In this document: positions 11,088 to 20,170 of the stretch, piece by piece
How positions within the stretch are numbered: the first letter of the stretch is position 1
Layout: the number at the start of each line of letters is the position of its first letter
DNA from: UBA2561 sp964577275
GTDB lineage: Bacteria > Bacteroidota > Bacteroidia > Cytophagales > Thermoflexibacteraceae
Assembly (NCBI GenBank): GCA_964577275.1
Contig: CAZNYR010000035.1
Coordinates: 1-37,721, forward strand
Direction of reading: 5' to 3'
DNA: 37,721 bases
Notes under the pieces: model-generated
Databases searched by the model: none
What the model was told of the DNA's origin: nothing
Seen by the model: the letters and a program-made list of their open reading frames with translations, nothing else
Program-made: the position numbers and the translations under genes

Positions 11088-12584
11088 CTAATTATTTTCC
11101 GAAAGTTGTGCTTTCAAATCCTTGATTTGACGCAAATATTCCTGTTCTCTTCGCCTCATTTCTTCTTGCGTTGCCGAAAGCTCTTCGGTATTTTGGCGCA
11201 TTTCTTCTTCTTGTGCGCGAAGCTGTTCGGCTTGGGTTTGTGCTTTTTCTAAAAGTGATTGCATCCGTTCTGTCGCCTGATATCCCGCCACCGCCGAGGC
11301 GATGGTTTCCGCACTGTGTTCCAGAAATTCGAGTTCGTGGGTCGCTATTTCGTACAAAGATGCCAACTCAATAATGCCAATCACCTGCATATTATAAATT
11401 AATGGTATCATAATTATATTTTTTGGCGATGTTTCGCCCAGTCCCGATACAATTTGCAAATAATCATCGGGAATATCTTTCAGAAAAATCATTTTTTGTT
11501 CCTGCACACATTGCCCAATAATTCCTTCATGAATTGGGATTTGTTTCTTGTTAAACTTCTGACGGTCAAAGGCTATGCAGGCTTTTAATTCCAGATAAGG
11601 CGCATCTCCGACATCCTCAACCAAAAAAAATCCAGCCTGTGTCAGCCCCGAATAAGTCATGATAAAATTAATGATTTCAAAATAACCATTTTCGGATTTC
11701 GCAAACTCATTACGCAACAAATTATTGATTTGATTAATACCTTCGCGCACAAAAGTTCGTTGTTGGTCTTCTTGGGCAGAAGCCTGTAACTTTTGACGCA
11801 TTTCATCTAATTTTTTGACTAAAATATCATATTTATCCCCCTGAAATTGCACATCAAAATCTCCTTCGGCTATCTTTTCAACAAAGTCAGACAATTTATC
11901 CAGATGCGCTGTTTCTTGTGCCAACTTATTTTCCCTTTTCCGAGTGTAACCTTCGTTTCGATGCTCTAAACGATACACGAAAATTCCTAACATACAGAAA
12001 ATCAAGCCAATAACAATAATCGTAATAGTTGTGCGAAATTTAATAGTTTCTACATTCTCAATGATTTTATCATTAATATACAAAGTAAGATTATCCGCCG
12101 ATTCGTGAACATTATAATATATTTTATCAAATTCTTGGTCTAATGCACTGCCTGTATGTGATTTTTTGGTAGAGTCTTGGGCTTGTGCATATCGTGTTTC
12201 CACAATTTGTTTTAATAAATTCAAACTCGTTTCTACATCTCGCAAACGATACGTAATTCGATGATCATCAGTCTTTTGAAAATCTCCAATTTCGGTATGC
12301 TCGCCTCGCAATGCGCCCGTGATGATACTTCGTGCGCTTTCCAAAGGACTCATCACATCCGTTTCAAAGGCAATCGTCGAATCACCCGCAAGCAATTCCT
12401 CAAACCATAAATGCGCCGAGGCGGTTTTGTGTTTGATTTTATCATCCAACGTAATATAAATCAAATTTTGTTCATATATCAGAAAAATATTACGTTGCAT
12501 CGTGATAATCATAAAAATAACAATAACACCTGCTGATGCAATTCCTACGGCAAAAAGAACCGATAATTTTGTCTTGAACTTCAT
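11088..12584 (-). CDS. Membrane sensor: HAMP-like linker, GAF domain and C-terminal coiled coil, no output domain
   Basis: The longest ORF runs to 12728, but its first 48 codons overlap the preceding gene and look like shadow sequence; the ATG at 12584 begins a normal inner-membrane N-terminus, giving 498 residues. Order: TM1 ~7-29; extracytoplasmic helical sensor ~30-183; TM2 ~184-204; HAMP-like segment ~205-270 with IAEGDFDVQFQG at 238-249; GAF domain ~285-435 (GIIGQCV at 354-360, MIPLIYNMQVIGIIELAS at ~392-409); coiled coil ~436-495 rich in Q/E with the QNTEELSATQEEM repeat. No histidine kinase, GGDEF, phosphatase or methyl-accepting core follows. Proteins of this layout are common in Cytophagales and are often fused or adjacent to kinases; here none is adjacent. 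The role in signalling is inferred, probably by partner recruitment through the coiled coil. Confidence 0.85.
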   Translation of the reverse strand: MKFKTKLSVLFAVGIASAGVIVIFMIITMQRNIFLIYEQNLIYITLDDKIKHKTASAHLWFEELLAGDSTIAFETDVMSPLESARSIITGALRGEHTEIGDFQKTDDHRITYRLRDVETSLNLLKQIVETRYAQAQDSTKKSHTGSALDQEFDKIYYNVHESADNLTLYINDKIIENVETIKFRTTITIIVIGLIFCMLGIFVYRLEHRNEGYTRKRENKLAQETAHLDKLSDFVEKIAEGDFDVQFQGDKYDILVKKLDEMRQKLQASAQEDQQRTFVREGINQINNLLRNEFAKSENGYFEIINFIMTYSGLTQAGFFLVEDVGDAPYLELKACIAFDRQKFNKKQIPIHEGIIGQCVQEQKMIFLKDIPDDYLQIVSGLGETSPKNIIMIPLIYNMQVIGIIELASLYEIATHELEFLEHSAETIASAVAGYQATERMQSLLEKAQTQAEQLRAQEEEMRQNTEELSATQEEMRRREQEYLRQIKDLKAQLSENN

Positions 12585-12664
12585 ATTTTGAGGAGATACT
12601 TTTTTGGGAGATAAACTCAAATTTAATGCAAAAATGACCGCCAAATGACGATTTCCTGAAAGTT

Positions 12665-13201
12665 TTATGAAAAAACTTTGACCGCCAACGCATTCCGAAT
12701 GTGCGCCAAATGATGACGACCATGCCACGAATAAAGCGCAATATTATACCACAACGGAATCGTTTGTCCATGTTCTGGATGAACAAATTCTCGGCATAAG
12801 TCCTTGTTAGTCAAGGAGTTTAATAGAATTACCCAACGTTGATGTAATCCATCGAGCAGTTGCAACGACACCAACACAGGCGTATGAAATGTATCAGGTA
12901 ATTCTGCCCAACGGGCTTCAAAATAAGGACGAATGATAGGTTTTTCTTCCGTTAATGCCAATTTGAACCGAATGTAAGAATTTAGATGACTATCCACCAA
13001 ATGATGAATGACTTGACGAACCGTCCAGCCTTCAGGACGATAAGGCGTATCTAATTCATTATCAGATAATTGACTTGTAAGCAACGAAAGTTCATGAGGT
13101 AATTTTTCAATATCCGAAATCCAGATTTTAACCTGATTTTCAGTAAAATCAGAGGGCGGAGCAAACTGCCCAATCGGATATTTTAAGCGTTCTAAATCCA
13201 T
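12665..13201 (-). CDS. YfiT/DinB-superfamily metal-dependent protein (putative bacillithiol-type thiol S-transferase)
   Basis: 178 residues, the normal length for the YfiT branch of the DinB superfamily. Family landmarks are clear: YPIGQF at 8-13, YRPEGWTVRQVIHHLVDSH at 54-72, NSYIRFKLALTE at 74-85, WAELPD at 98-103 and WHGRHHLAHI at 159-168. The predicted metal-binding histidines H67, H160 and H164 fall at the positions I recall for the metal-binding triad of B. subtilis YfiT. Relatives include thiol S-transferases using bacillithiol; the actual thiol here is not known. Older annotations call it a metal-dependent hydrolase. It is 49 bases downstream of the DUF445 gene and 80 bases upstream of the GAF sensor, all on the minus strand, so co-transcription is possible. 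Confidence 0.9.
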   Translation of the reverse strand: MDLERLKYPIGQFAPPSDFTENQVKIWISDIEKLPHELSLLTSQLSDNELDTPYRPEGWTVRQVIHHLVDSHLNSYIRFKLALTEEKPIIRPYFEARWAELPDTFHTPVLVSLQLLDGLHQRWVILLNSLTNKDLCREFVHPEHGQTIPLWYNIALYSWHGRHHLAHIRNALAVKVFS

Positions 13202-13250
13202 GAAAATAGCATTTTAATATATTGATTATCAAATGATTAGATTATAAATA

Positions 13251-16200
13251 TTATTGGTCAATCGCCTGAAAGATACCAAATAAAATTAAATCAATCACCA
13301 ACCCAAATGCAATGCCAAACCCAAATCCGTATCGAATCAGTTGTGCAAAATACTTTTTGGCAAATGAATTGAACAAATCCTCTATCTGCTGCGGCGACAT
13401 CGCATTGACCTCTGAAACCACTAAGCCTCGTAAATCTATGGAAGTCAGTAAGTGATGTAAATTATGCTCCAAAGTATTCAGCAAAGAATCAGCCAATTTA
13501 TCCAATATAAAATTTTTGGTTTCTGGTTGTAAGTTTTCCGTGATTTTTCCCAAATTTTGTGCAATTAATTCCTGAATTTGTGAGCAGAAAAATAATTTGG
13601 TCGCAGGATTATTGGCTATCTTTCGGATACTTTTCGATAAATCAGTTTGTAAACTTTCCCAATCTGTTAATTGAGATAACTCTTGACTTCTTAATTTATG
13701 AAATGCGATGCGGACAAAATTTTCTTTCTGTGCCTGAAACATTTGCGAATTAAATGTTAATTCAATAAAACGTCCTGTGATTTCATCAATTTGCTTTTCG
13801 GAAATCCCTTTTGTTAATTGATGTAACTGAATTTGAGGCAGCCGCTCCTCCAGCACTTTGAGGAGCAATAAGGCAGTATCCGTTCCGATAGCCGTTTGAT
13901 TGGTGCGAATTTTGGTTTCTAAATGATTGATAATCAGGTCAAGTTCATCTTTTAATAAAATCGCTAAATCCTCTGCTCGATGTACATCGGCAATTTGCAC
14001 AAAAGTAGAAATCGGAATGTTAAAAATTTCATCAGAAAGCACATGAGTCATGCGAGTAAGAGATAATGTCATTTCGTCATTATCTAAAAAATTTTCAACT
14101 AATTTATTTAACTGATTTTGGTCTGGTGAAATATTTAGTACACCAATTTTACTTTCTCCAATTTCATAAACACCCGAAGCCACCAACTGACGCAAGCCCG
14201 TTTTTTCTCGTTCAAAAAAGTCTGGAAATCCTTTTTCTGCCAGTTCCTTTACCGTATCAATGATGACGCTCTTGTATAATGCAGAGGTTTTATCGTCTTC
14301 GTAGGCTTTTCGATAGATTTCGTTCGCTAATTTTTCCTTGTTTTCCTTCAAAAAATTGAGGCTGTACGTAATCAAATTATCGACCACAAAGTCCAGATTA
14401 TCAGCCACCAAACGCATCAATCGCCCATCCAATAACTCATTAATTTGTTTTTCGGGGGCAAGTTGTTCGGCAAATTTTTCTTCTATAAAATCAAAAATAA
14501 TTGTCCGTAATCGTTTGTCTATCAATGTTTTACGCAAATAATCACTAAATGTATTACGGGCAATTTCTTGGCGTTCATCATCCAAATAATCTGAAATTCG
14601 TGCCGAAATAATCTTTTGAAAAGTCTGGTCAAAGCCTCGTAATATTTCGATAACTTTCTCTTTTTCAGTGATTTCCTCAAATAATTGTTCCAAATATTTT
14701 CCGATGGTTACGCCCGCTCGGTCATAAATTTTTTCGCGCACCGAAGGCGTAATAAATTCGTTCAGGTTGCGCTCCGATTGTGCATAATTACGAACAATTT
14801 GCTGGGCTTCGCGATGAATATTCTCCGTAAATTGAGGCGCACTTAAATACTCAAGTAGTTGGTTTTCAAGCTCTTTGGTATCATTTTCTTGTAGCCGATA
14901 GCTTGCTTTTTCTGTCAGCCATTTTTCAAAAGTATCGACCAATTTATCCGTATCATCAAAAATAGTATTGGAAAGAGTTTCTGCGATTGTAGCGGAAAAC
15001 TTGGTTTGATTTTTCTGCAAAAATGAATCAATCAAACGATAATCTTCGGAGGCGAAAAGTTCTAAGGCATTTGTCTTTAATCCTGCTTTTTTTTGCTGAA
15101 ATGTCGAATGTAAGTTTTCGGTATTTAATAAACCATTCACGACAAATTTACCCATGCTTTCGGCAAAACGAGGCTGTCTTTTGGCAACGACTCCCGGCGT
15201 AAACGGCACGCCTACGCCTAATAAAGGAATCATTTTTTGTCGATAAGGTCGGAATATCATCTTGATTGCCAGCCAGTTCGTGGCGTATCCTGTGATGCCA
15301 AACGCCACGCCAGCGATGCCTGTGCCTGCGAGAGTCAAGCCTGAAGTAACGGGCAAAAAGTTCAAAAATCCGCCCGCAACGCCTCCCAAAAGCGCACCAA
15401 AACGCGTGATGGGTTTGAGTTCTCGTCCCATAAATTTTTCTAAAATTTCTCGTAACCTACTGGCATCCATGCGATTAAGACTACTCGTAACGACTTTGGC
15501 TACTTGTCTGTTGCTCAATAATTGAGGTAAATTTTCGGTAATCCCTTGATGTACCAAATTCGGAACTTGGCTTTTGAAATTCCTTAAACGATGCAAATAT
15601 TCGTGCAGATGTTCACCTCTTCGCAACTCGTATTGTGTGCGTAAAAAATGAGTAGAACGCCGAGTTACAAAATCTCCTAAAGAGTTGATTAACTGCAAGT
15701 TGGTGTTATTTTCTAAATCCAAATTGCCTAATTTTGCGATGGCTTTATCATACAAAAATCCACTTAAAACCGCTTGATTTTCGGCTAAAGTATCCATCAT
15801 TTGATTGCTTTGACGGCGGGCATATTTCTCAAATGCTTTTTGATTTAGTATCTGAATTAATGATTTTTGTCCTATTCGATAAATTTCATATTTTGCTTTA
15901 TTTCCCAGAATTTCATCGGATTTGGGCGAAAATAAAAATTTTTCTTTTAATTCATTGTTAATCAACGACTTAAAGTTGTCTTTTAAGAAATTTTCTATCT
16001 GTTCAGCTTTGACAAAACTTCCTATTTTTTGGTTCAAAATTGGCTCGAAATGTACTGGTTTTAAGCCTTTTAGCATCTGGTCAGCGTTACTAATCAGCAT
16101 TTCGGTCAGCGCATTCAACGAATTTTCGGTCTTCATCCGACTGGCAATGCTTCCTATCGTATTGTTTTTCAGGAAGATAATGATTTGTTCTGTCAGCGCA

Positions 16201-17372
16201 CGGGTCGTTTCTTCGGGGTCTGTGCGGTGTTTTTCAACAGTTTCAATAATCTTACGTACTGCGTTGGCATGACGACTCACGCTACCGATAAACCACTCAA
16301 TAATCCAATCCTGAAATTTCCATTTAATATTCGCCCGAAATGCCGTATCAATCAATCGTTCGATGCGTGGTTTACGAGATTCCAACCACGAAATGAGGCG
16401 TTCCAAAAAGACAGGTAATTGGCTTTTCAGAAAATTATCGAAGTTTTCGGCAAGCCCTTCAGACATCAATTCAAAGATTGTAGTATCCTCATTTTCAAGG
16501 GATTCCAAAATATATTCCGCAAAATTACGAATCAGTTGTTTGCCATTTTCCGAATGTAATAATGCCTGCAAACGTTTGGTCAATTCCCCCGAAAGTTCTT
16601 CGGAATTTTGTCTGCCCAATAGGTCTCCGATTTGCTTTTCCGTAATTTGTTTTGCCAATTTATTAAAGAAACGGTCAGTATCCAGATTAATCAAAATCTT
16701 TTGTAAGGTTTCTTCAGTTTCTTCAAAAAAATGTGTTTTTAATGTCTGATGCAGTCCTTCTGTGATGCCAGCAGCATTTTGTGCCAACTGATTCAAAATG
16801 GATTCTGACATCAAATCTACGGGGCGCAAATCGGTATGTTCAAGATGAAATTGACGAAAAGTTTCAAACAAAAAATCATCTTCACGCAAAGACCGTATTA
16901 ATATTTTTGCGCCAGAATTGGTCAGACTGCGAAGCGTATTTTCGGATATAACCTTCTGTAAATCAATGTTTTTGAAAATATAATCTAAGGAAGTATCCAC
17001 AAAAGGCGGTAAACTATCTGAAAAATCGGCATGAATTTTGTAAAAGGAAGTTTCGATTTGTGGAATATCGCCAATTTTGAAACTTTTATTGACCGCCTCA
17101 AAAATATGTTGTTCAAAAAAATCATCCGTTGCCTGCCTCAGAGCCAGCCCAAATGATTCGGTAGAGGTCTGCAATTCTTTGAGCAAAGTGCGGTCATTAA
17201 CGATTTCTCGCTCGACCAAATCACTGATATTTTTGATAAATTCCTCTCTGGTTTTCAGGATGATACCTCCCAATCCAAAGCGTTTTCGGAATAGCATCTG
17301 AATCGCCAAATCGTTGGTGATATAGCCCACGACAGCACCACTTAGGATTTTAGAAATGAATGTAGTTAGCAT
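13251..17372 (-). CDS. Very large DUF445 membrane protein with two DUF445 membrane segments
   Basis: 1373 residues, several times the usual ~400 of DUF445 proteins (YheB/YjiN type). The DUF445 signature occurs twice: GYITNDLAIQMLFRKRF at ~16-32, and GITGYATNWLAIKMIFRPY at ~688-707, which is followed by the conserved PLLGVGVPFTPGVVAKRQ segment. A Gly-rich hydrophobic hairpin (ALLGGVAGGFLNF...) at ~655-690 precedes the second copy. A third hydrophobic segment lies at ~1343-1368 (GFGFGIAFGLVIDLILFGIF). Between these membrane points lie two stretches of ~640 residues that look almost entirely amphipathic helical. The N-terminal and central segments are recognisably related, suggesting internal duplication. 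Function is not known for the family. The start is ATG at 17372, at the beginning of the first hydrophobic segment. It is first in a minus-strand run with the YfiT-like gene 49 bases downstream. Confidence 0.88.
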   Translation of the reverse strand: MLTTFISKILSGAVVGYITNDLAIQMLFRKRFGLGGIILKTREEFIKNISDLVEREIVNDRTLLKELQTSTESFGLALRQATDDFFEQHIFEAVNKSFKIGDIPQIETSFYKIHADFSDSLPPFVDTSLDYIFKNIDLQKVISENTLRSLTNSGAKILIRSLREDDFLFETFRQFHLEHTDLRPVDLMSESILNQLAQNAAGITEGLHQTLKTHFFEETEETLQKILINLDTDRFFNKLAKQITEKQIGDLLGRQNSEELSGELTKRLQALLHSENGKQLIRNFAEYILESLENEDTTIFELMSEGLAENFDNFLKSQLPVFLERLISWLESRKPRIERLIDTAFRANIKWKFQDWIIEWFIGSVSRHANAVRKIIETVEKHRTDPEETTRALTEQIIIFLKNNTIGSIASRMKTENSLNALTEMLISNADQMLKGLKPVHFEPILNQKIGSFVKAEQIENFLKDNFKSLINNELKEKFLFSPKSDEILGNKAKYEIYRIGQKSLIQILNQKAFEKYARRQSNQMMDTLAENQAVLSGFLYDKAIAKLGNLDLENNTNLQLINSLGDFVTRRSTHFLRTQYELRRGEHLHEYLHRLRNFKSQVPNLVHQGITENLPQLLSNRQVAKVVTSSLNRMDASRLREILEKFMGRELKPITRFGALLGGVAGGFLNFLPVTSGLTLAGTGIAGVAFGITGYATNWLAIKMIFRPYRQKMIPLLGVGVPFTPGVVAKRQPRFAESMGKFVVNGLLNTENLHSTFQQKKAGLKTNALELFASEDYRLIDSFLQKNQTKFSATIAETLSNTIFDDTDKLVDTFEKWLTEKASYRLQENDTKELENQLLEYLSAPQFTENIHREAQQIVRNYAQSERNLNEFITPSVREKIYDRAGVTIGKYLEQLFEEITEKEKVIEILRGFDQTFQKIISARISDYLDDERQEIARNTFSDYLRKTLIDKRLRTIIFDFIEEKFAEQLAPEKQINELLDGRLMRLVADNLDFVVDNLITYSLNFLKENKEKLANEIYRKAYEDDKTSALYKSVIIDTVKELAEKGFPDFFEREKTGLRQLVASGVYEIGESKIGVLNISPDQNQLNKLVENFLDNDEMTLSLTRMTHVLSDEIFNIPISTFVQIADVHRAEDLAILLKDELDLIINHLETKIRTNQTAIGTDTALLLLKVLEERLPQIQLHQLTKGISEKQIDEITGRFIELTFNSQMFQAQKENFVRIAFHKLRSQELSQLTDWESLQTDLSKSIRKIANNPATKLFFCSQIQELIAQNLGKITENLQPETKNFILDKLADSLLNTLEHNLHHLLTSIDLRGLVVSEVNAMSPQQIEDLFNSFAKKYFAQLIRYGFGFGIAFGLVIDLILFGIFQAIDQ

Positions 17373-17653
17373 GAAAAATTAGGATTCCGCAATTTTTTTT
17401 GAACGAATATAGTCAATTTAACCTGTTTTTTGAGCATCTGTTTTTCGCAATTTTTCGGATTCTGATAGAAAAAATCATTCTACGCAAATTTCTTGTCAAA
17501 AAAATACGACAATTTCTTTTTTTGTTCTATAAACCGATTTACTTTAGCAGAACAAAGAATTTGTGGTACTAAAAATAAAAAATTATCAAAAATATTTCAG
17601 CATTTATTGCTAAGCGAATTGCTTCGGACGGATTAAATGGCTTTTCGACTGTT
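17373..17653. promoter_or_regulatory. Divergent intergenic region between the DUF445 gene and the permease gene
   Basis: About 210 to 280 A/T-rich bases (depending on the true permease start) between two genes pointing away from each other, so promoters for both must lie here or overlap. On the plus strand TTTG at 17521 and TACTTTAG at 17540 are weakly reminiscent of the Bacteroidota -33/-7 pair, but the spacing is short and the -7 box has a mismatch. I cannot name a promoter with confidence. Confidence 0.4.
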
Positions 17654-18802
17654 GTGGCACGAATTGCCATAGGAAGTATTGCCGTAGGATTAGCAACAAT
17701 TTTGATTTCTTTTATGATTTTTCGTGGTTTTAAGCATGAAATCTTACGCAAAATTTTTAGCTTTTCAGGGCATATCGAAATCGTCAAATATGACATGAAC
17801 AATTCGTATGAAAATTTACCGCTTTCTACCAAACGTCCTTTTTATGAAACGCCCAAAATACCAGAAATTGCTCACATTCAGGGATATAGCCAAAAACCAG
17901 CCTTATTGCGGACATCGGAAGATGTGATGGGAATTTTGGTGAAAGGAATTAACCAAGATTTTGATTCTCTGCGTTTTAAGCCAAATATGAAGGCTGGAAA
18001 ATTCCCTAATTTGAGCGATAAAGATTATTCTAAACAAATTGTCATCAGTGAGTATATTGCCAATAAATTACGATTGAAGGTCGGAGATGAAGCGGTTGTA
18101 TTTTTTATTCAAAATCGAATAAGAGCAAGAAAAATGTTCATTTCGGGGATTTATCATACAGGCATTGAAGATTTTGACCAAATGCTCATTTTTGCTGATA
18201 ATCGTTTGATTCAACGTCTAAATAATTGGGAAGACAGCATGGTCGGAGGTTATGAAATTTATTTGCATCATTTTGATGTATTAGATGAATCATTTGAAAC
18301 GATAATCGAACACATGGATTATGATATGCAGGCTGGAAATGTCAAAGAAGAATATGCGCATTTTTTTGATTGGTTTACGATGCTTAACCGAAATGTGTAT
18401 GTCATTTTAGCTGTTATTTTGGTCGTAGCTTGCTTCAATACCGCTTCTATTTTATTAATTTTGGTCATGGAAAGAACCCAAATGATTGGCATACTGAAGG
18501 CACTGGGCGCAACTGACCATCAAATCAAAAAGATATTCATTTTCAATGGTTTACGAATGACTTTGAAAGGAATTTTATACGGAAATTTGATAGGATTAGG
18601 GTTTGGTTTGGTGCAACAACAGTTTAAAATTTTGCCGTTAAATCCTGAATATTATTACATTTCTTTTGTACCGATTGCTTGGGACTGGATGGCAATACTT
18701 GGCGTAAATATCTTATTGATTGCTGTGATTGCTGTGATTACTTTTATTCCCGTAGCCATCATCGCAAAAATTACCCCCATCAAAGCCATTCGATTTGATT
18801 AA
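17654..18802 (+). CDS. ABC transporter permease, LolC/LolE (FtsX/MacB-like) family
   Basis: Permease of the lipoprotein-releasing/FtsX superfamily: TM1 near the N-terminus, a large extracytoplasmic domain (~30-245), then three C-terminal TM helices (~248-275, ~292-320, ~345-375). The conserved ERTQMIGILKALGAT cytoplasmic coupling segment and the ending P-x-KAIRFD are typical. The first standard start is GTG at 17654 (382 residues), but it cuts into TM1. In-frame upstream sequence from 17582 (IIKNISAFIAKRIASDG...) matches the usual N-terminus of these permeases, yet has no ATG, GTG or TTG before the in-frame TAA at 17576. So the true start is either a rare ATT/ATC codon or lies in another frame joined at the A-run 17577-17582. 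No ATPase partner is adjacent. It heads a tight plus-strand gene run. Confidence 0.88.
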   Translation: MARIAIGSIAVGLATILISFMIFRGFKHEILRKIFSFSGHIEIVKYDMNNSYENLPLSTKRPFYETPKIPEIAHIQGYSQKPALLRTSEDVMGILVKGINQDFDSLRFKPNMKAGKFPNLSDKDYSKQIVISEYIANKLRLKVGDEAVVFFIQNRIRARKMFISGIYHTGIEDFDQMLIFADNRLIQRLNNWEDSMVGGYEIYLHHFDVLDESFETIIEHMDYDMQAGNVKEEYAHFFDWFTMLNRNVYVILAVILVVACFNTASILLILVMERTQMIGILKALGATDHQIKKIFIFNGLRMTLKGILYGNLIGLGFGLVQQQFKILPLNPEYYYISFVPIAWDWMAILGVNILLIAVIAVITFIPVAIIAKITPIKAIRFD

Positions 18803-18847
18803 AATTGTATTATAACAAGAAAATAAATAAAATACGTAAAAAATTAC

Positions 18848-20170
18848 ATGATATACTTACTCATGAAAATACATCATTCCATGACATTTTTTCTTTGTTT
18901 ACTGCATTTTTTGTTGAGTTCGCAGGCGTGCGCTCCAGAATCTAACTCAAAACCCACGATTGAGCCACCACAAACGACCAGCATTCCCGATACTTTGACA
19001 ACGCTAACTGTCTCAGCCATAGGGGATTTGATGTGTCATTCGACCCAATACAATTATGCGTATAAAGCGGATGGAACATACGATTTTGTACCTGTTTATG
19101 ATGCGGTTCGGGACTATATTTCGGCTGCTGATATTGCCACAGCGAATTTAGAAACGGTATTGGCGGGAAAAACAACGAATTATGGCGGATATCCGGGATT
19201 TAATACGCCAAATGCTTATGCGGACGGCGTGAAATCGGCAGGCTTTGATGTGATAATTACGTCAAATAATCATTCCTTAGACCAAGGCGAGGCAGGTATC
19301 ATCCGAACTCTTAACGAATTGAAAAAGAGAGATTTAACATCTATTGGCACCTTTGAAAACTCTACGGACAGGGATTCCATTCGTTTGTTTGATAAAAATG
19401 GAATCAAGTTGGCAATCATGGCATATACCGAATTTTCTAATCGAGGCTATCCCAACGGAAAAAAATATTTATTGAATTTCATGGATTCACTGACGCTCAA
19501 AAAGGACATCGAAAATGCCCGAAAAAAAGGAGCAGAAATTGTGATGATTAACTTTCATTGGGGTAAAGAATATCAACAAGAACCCTCTGATTATCAGAAG
19601 AATATGGCAAATTATGCCGTGCAATGTGGTGCCGATGTGATTGTCGGTCATCACCCGCATTGTCTGCAACCTTTCCAACTGATTTCTAAGAAAAGTACAA
19701 AAATTGGTTTAGATACTGCCTTCGTAGCCTACTCTTTGGGCAACTTCTATTCTAATCAACGTTGGCGATTTTCGGATGCAGGTGCTATTCTGACTTTTCA
19801 TTTTACAAAAAATAAAAATACAGACAAAATTTACTTGCAAACAGAATACGTACCGACATGGTTATTTAAGGGACAAGCTGGGAATAGAAGGCGTTATATT
19901 GTGTTGCCAGCTCCAGCGATTGAGGTCAGTAAACTCACTGATAATCTGAAAGATATAATCCCATACGAAATGAAATTTTTGACTTCAAAAGACAGAGATT
20001 TGATGGCAGAAGCCTACGCAGATTGTCAAAGAATTTTGGGAAATTATGGAGTAAAAACAAAAATTGGTTTATGGAAAAATAGAAAAAATAAAATACAATA
20101 TTTACCGCAACTTGATTCTATTTCGCTTCTGAAAAACACCCTTAAAATTGATAATCAAATTAAAAAATGA
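18848..20170 (+). CDS. CapA-family metallophosphatase-like lipoprotein (PGA_cap domain)
   Basis: 440 residues with an N-terminal hydrophobic segment ending in SSQAC, a poor lipobox (Cys28), so lipoprotein export is likely but not certain. The CapA (poly-gamma-glutamate/capsule synthesis) metallophosphatase-like core follows: GD at 59-60, NLE at 100-102, SNNHSLDQG at ~139-147, then NFHWG, GHHPHCLQPF and SLGNF, which together supply the metal-binding Asp, Glu, Asn and His residues. Such proteins act outside the cytoplasmic membrane in polymer synthesis or hydrolysis; the substrate here is unknown and no other cap genes are nearby. ATG at 18863 is an equally plausible start. The gene begins 45 bases after the permease, and its TGA overlaps the ATG of the TPR gene, implying translational coupling. 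Confidence 0.88.
   Translation: MIYLLMKIHHSMTFFLCLLHFLLSSQACAPESNSKPTIEPPQTTSIPDTLTTLTVSAIGDLMCHSTQYNYAYKADGTYDFVPVYDAVRDYISAADIATANLETVLAGKTTNYGGYPGFNTPNAYADGVKSAGFDVIITSNNHSLDQGEAGIIRTLNELKKRDLTSIGTFENSTDRDSIRLFDKNGIKLAIMAYTEFSNRGYPNGKKYLLNFMDSLTLKKDIENARKKGAEIVMINFHWGKEYQQEPSDYQKNMANYAVQCGADVIVGHHPHCLQPFQLISKKSTKIGLDTAFVAYSLGNFYSNQRWRFSDAGAILTFHFTKNKNTDKIYLQTEYVPTWLFKGQAGNRRRYIVLPAPAIEVSKLTDNLKDIIPYEMKFLTSKDRDLMAEAYADCQRILGNYGVKTKIGLWKNRKNKIQYLPQLDSISLLKNTLKIDNQIKK

Noticed and set aside
12585..12728. N-terminal 48-codon extension of the GAF sensor frame
   Set aside because: It overlaps the end of the YfiT-like gene, lacks a membrane-protein N-terminus, and a good ATG at 12584 directly precedes TM1.
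13559..17301. Several plus-strand frames opposite the DUF445 gene
   Set aside because: They are scattered, short, lack motifs, and lie opposite one continuous well-supported gene.
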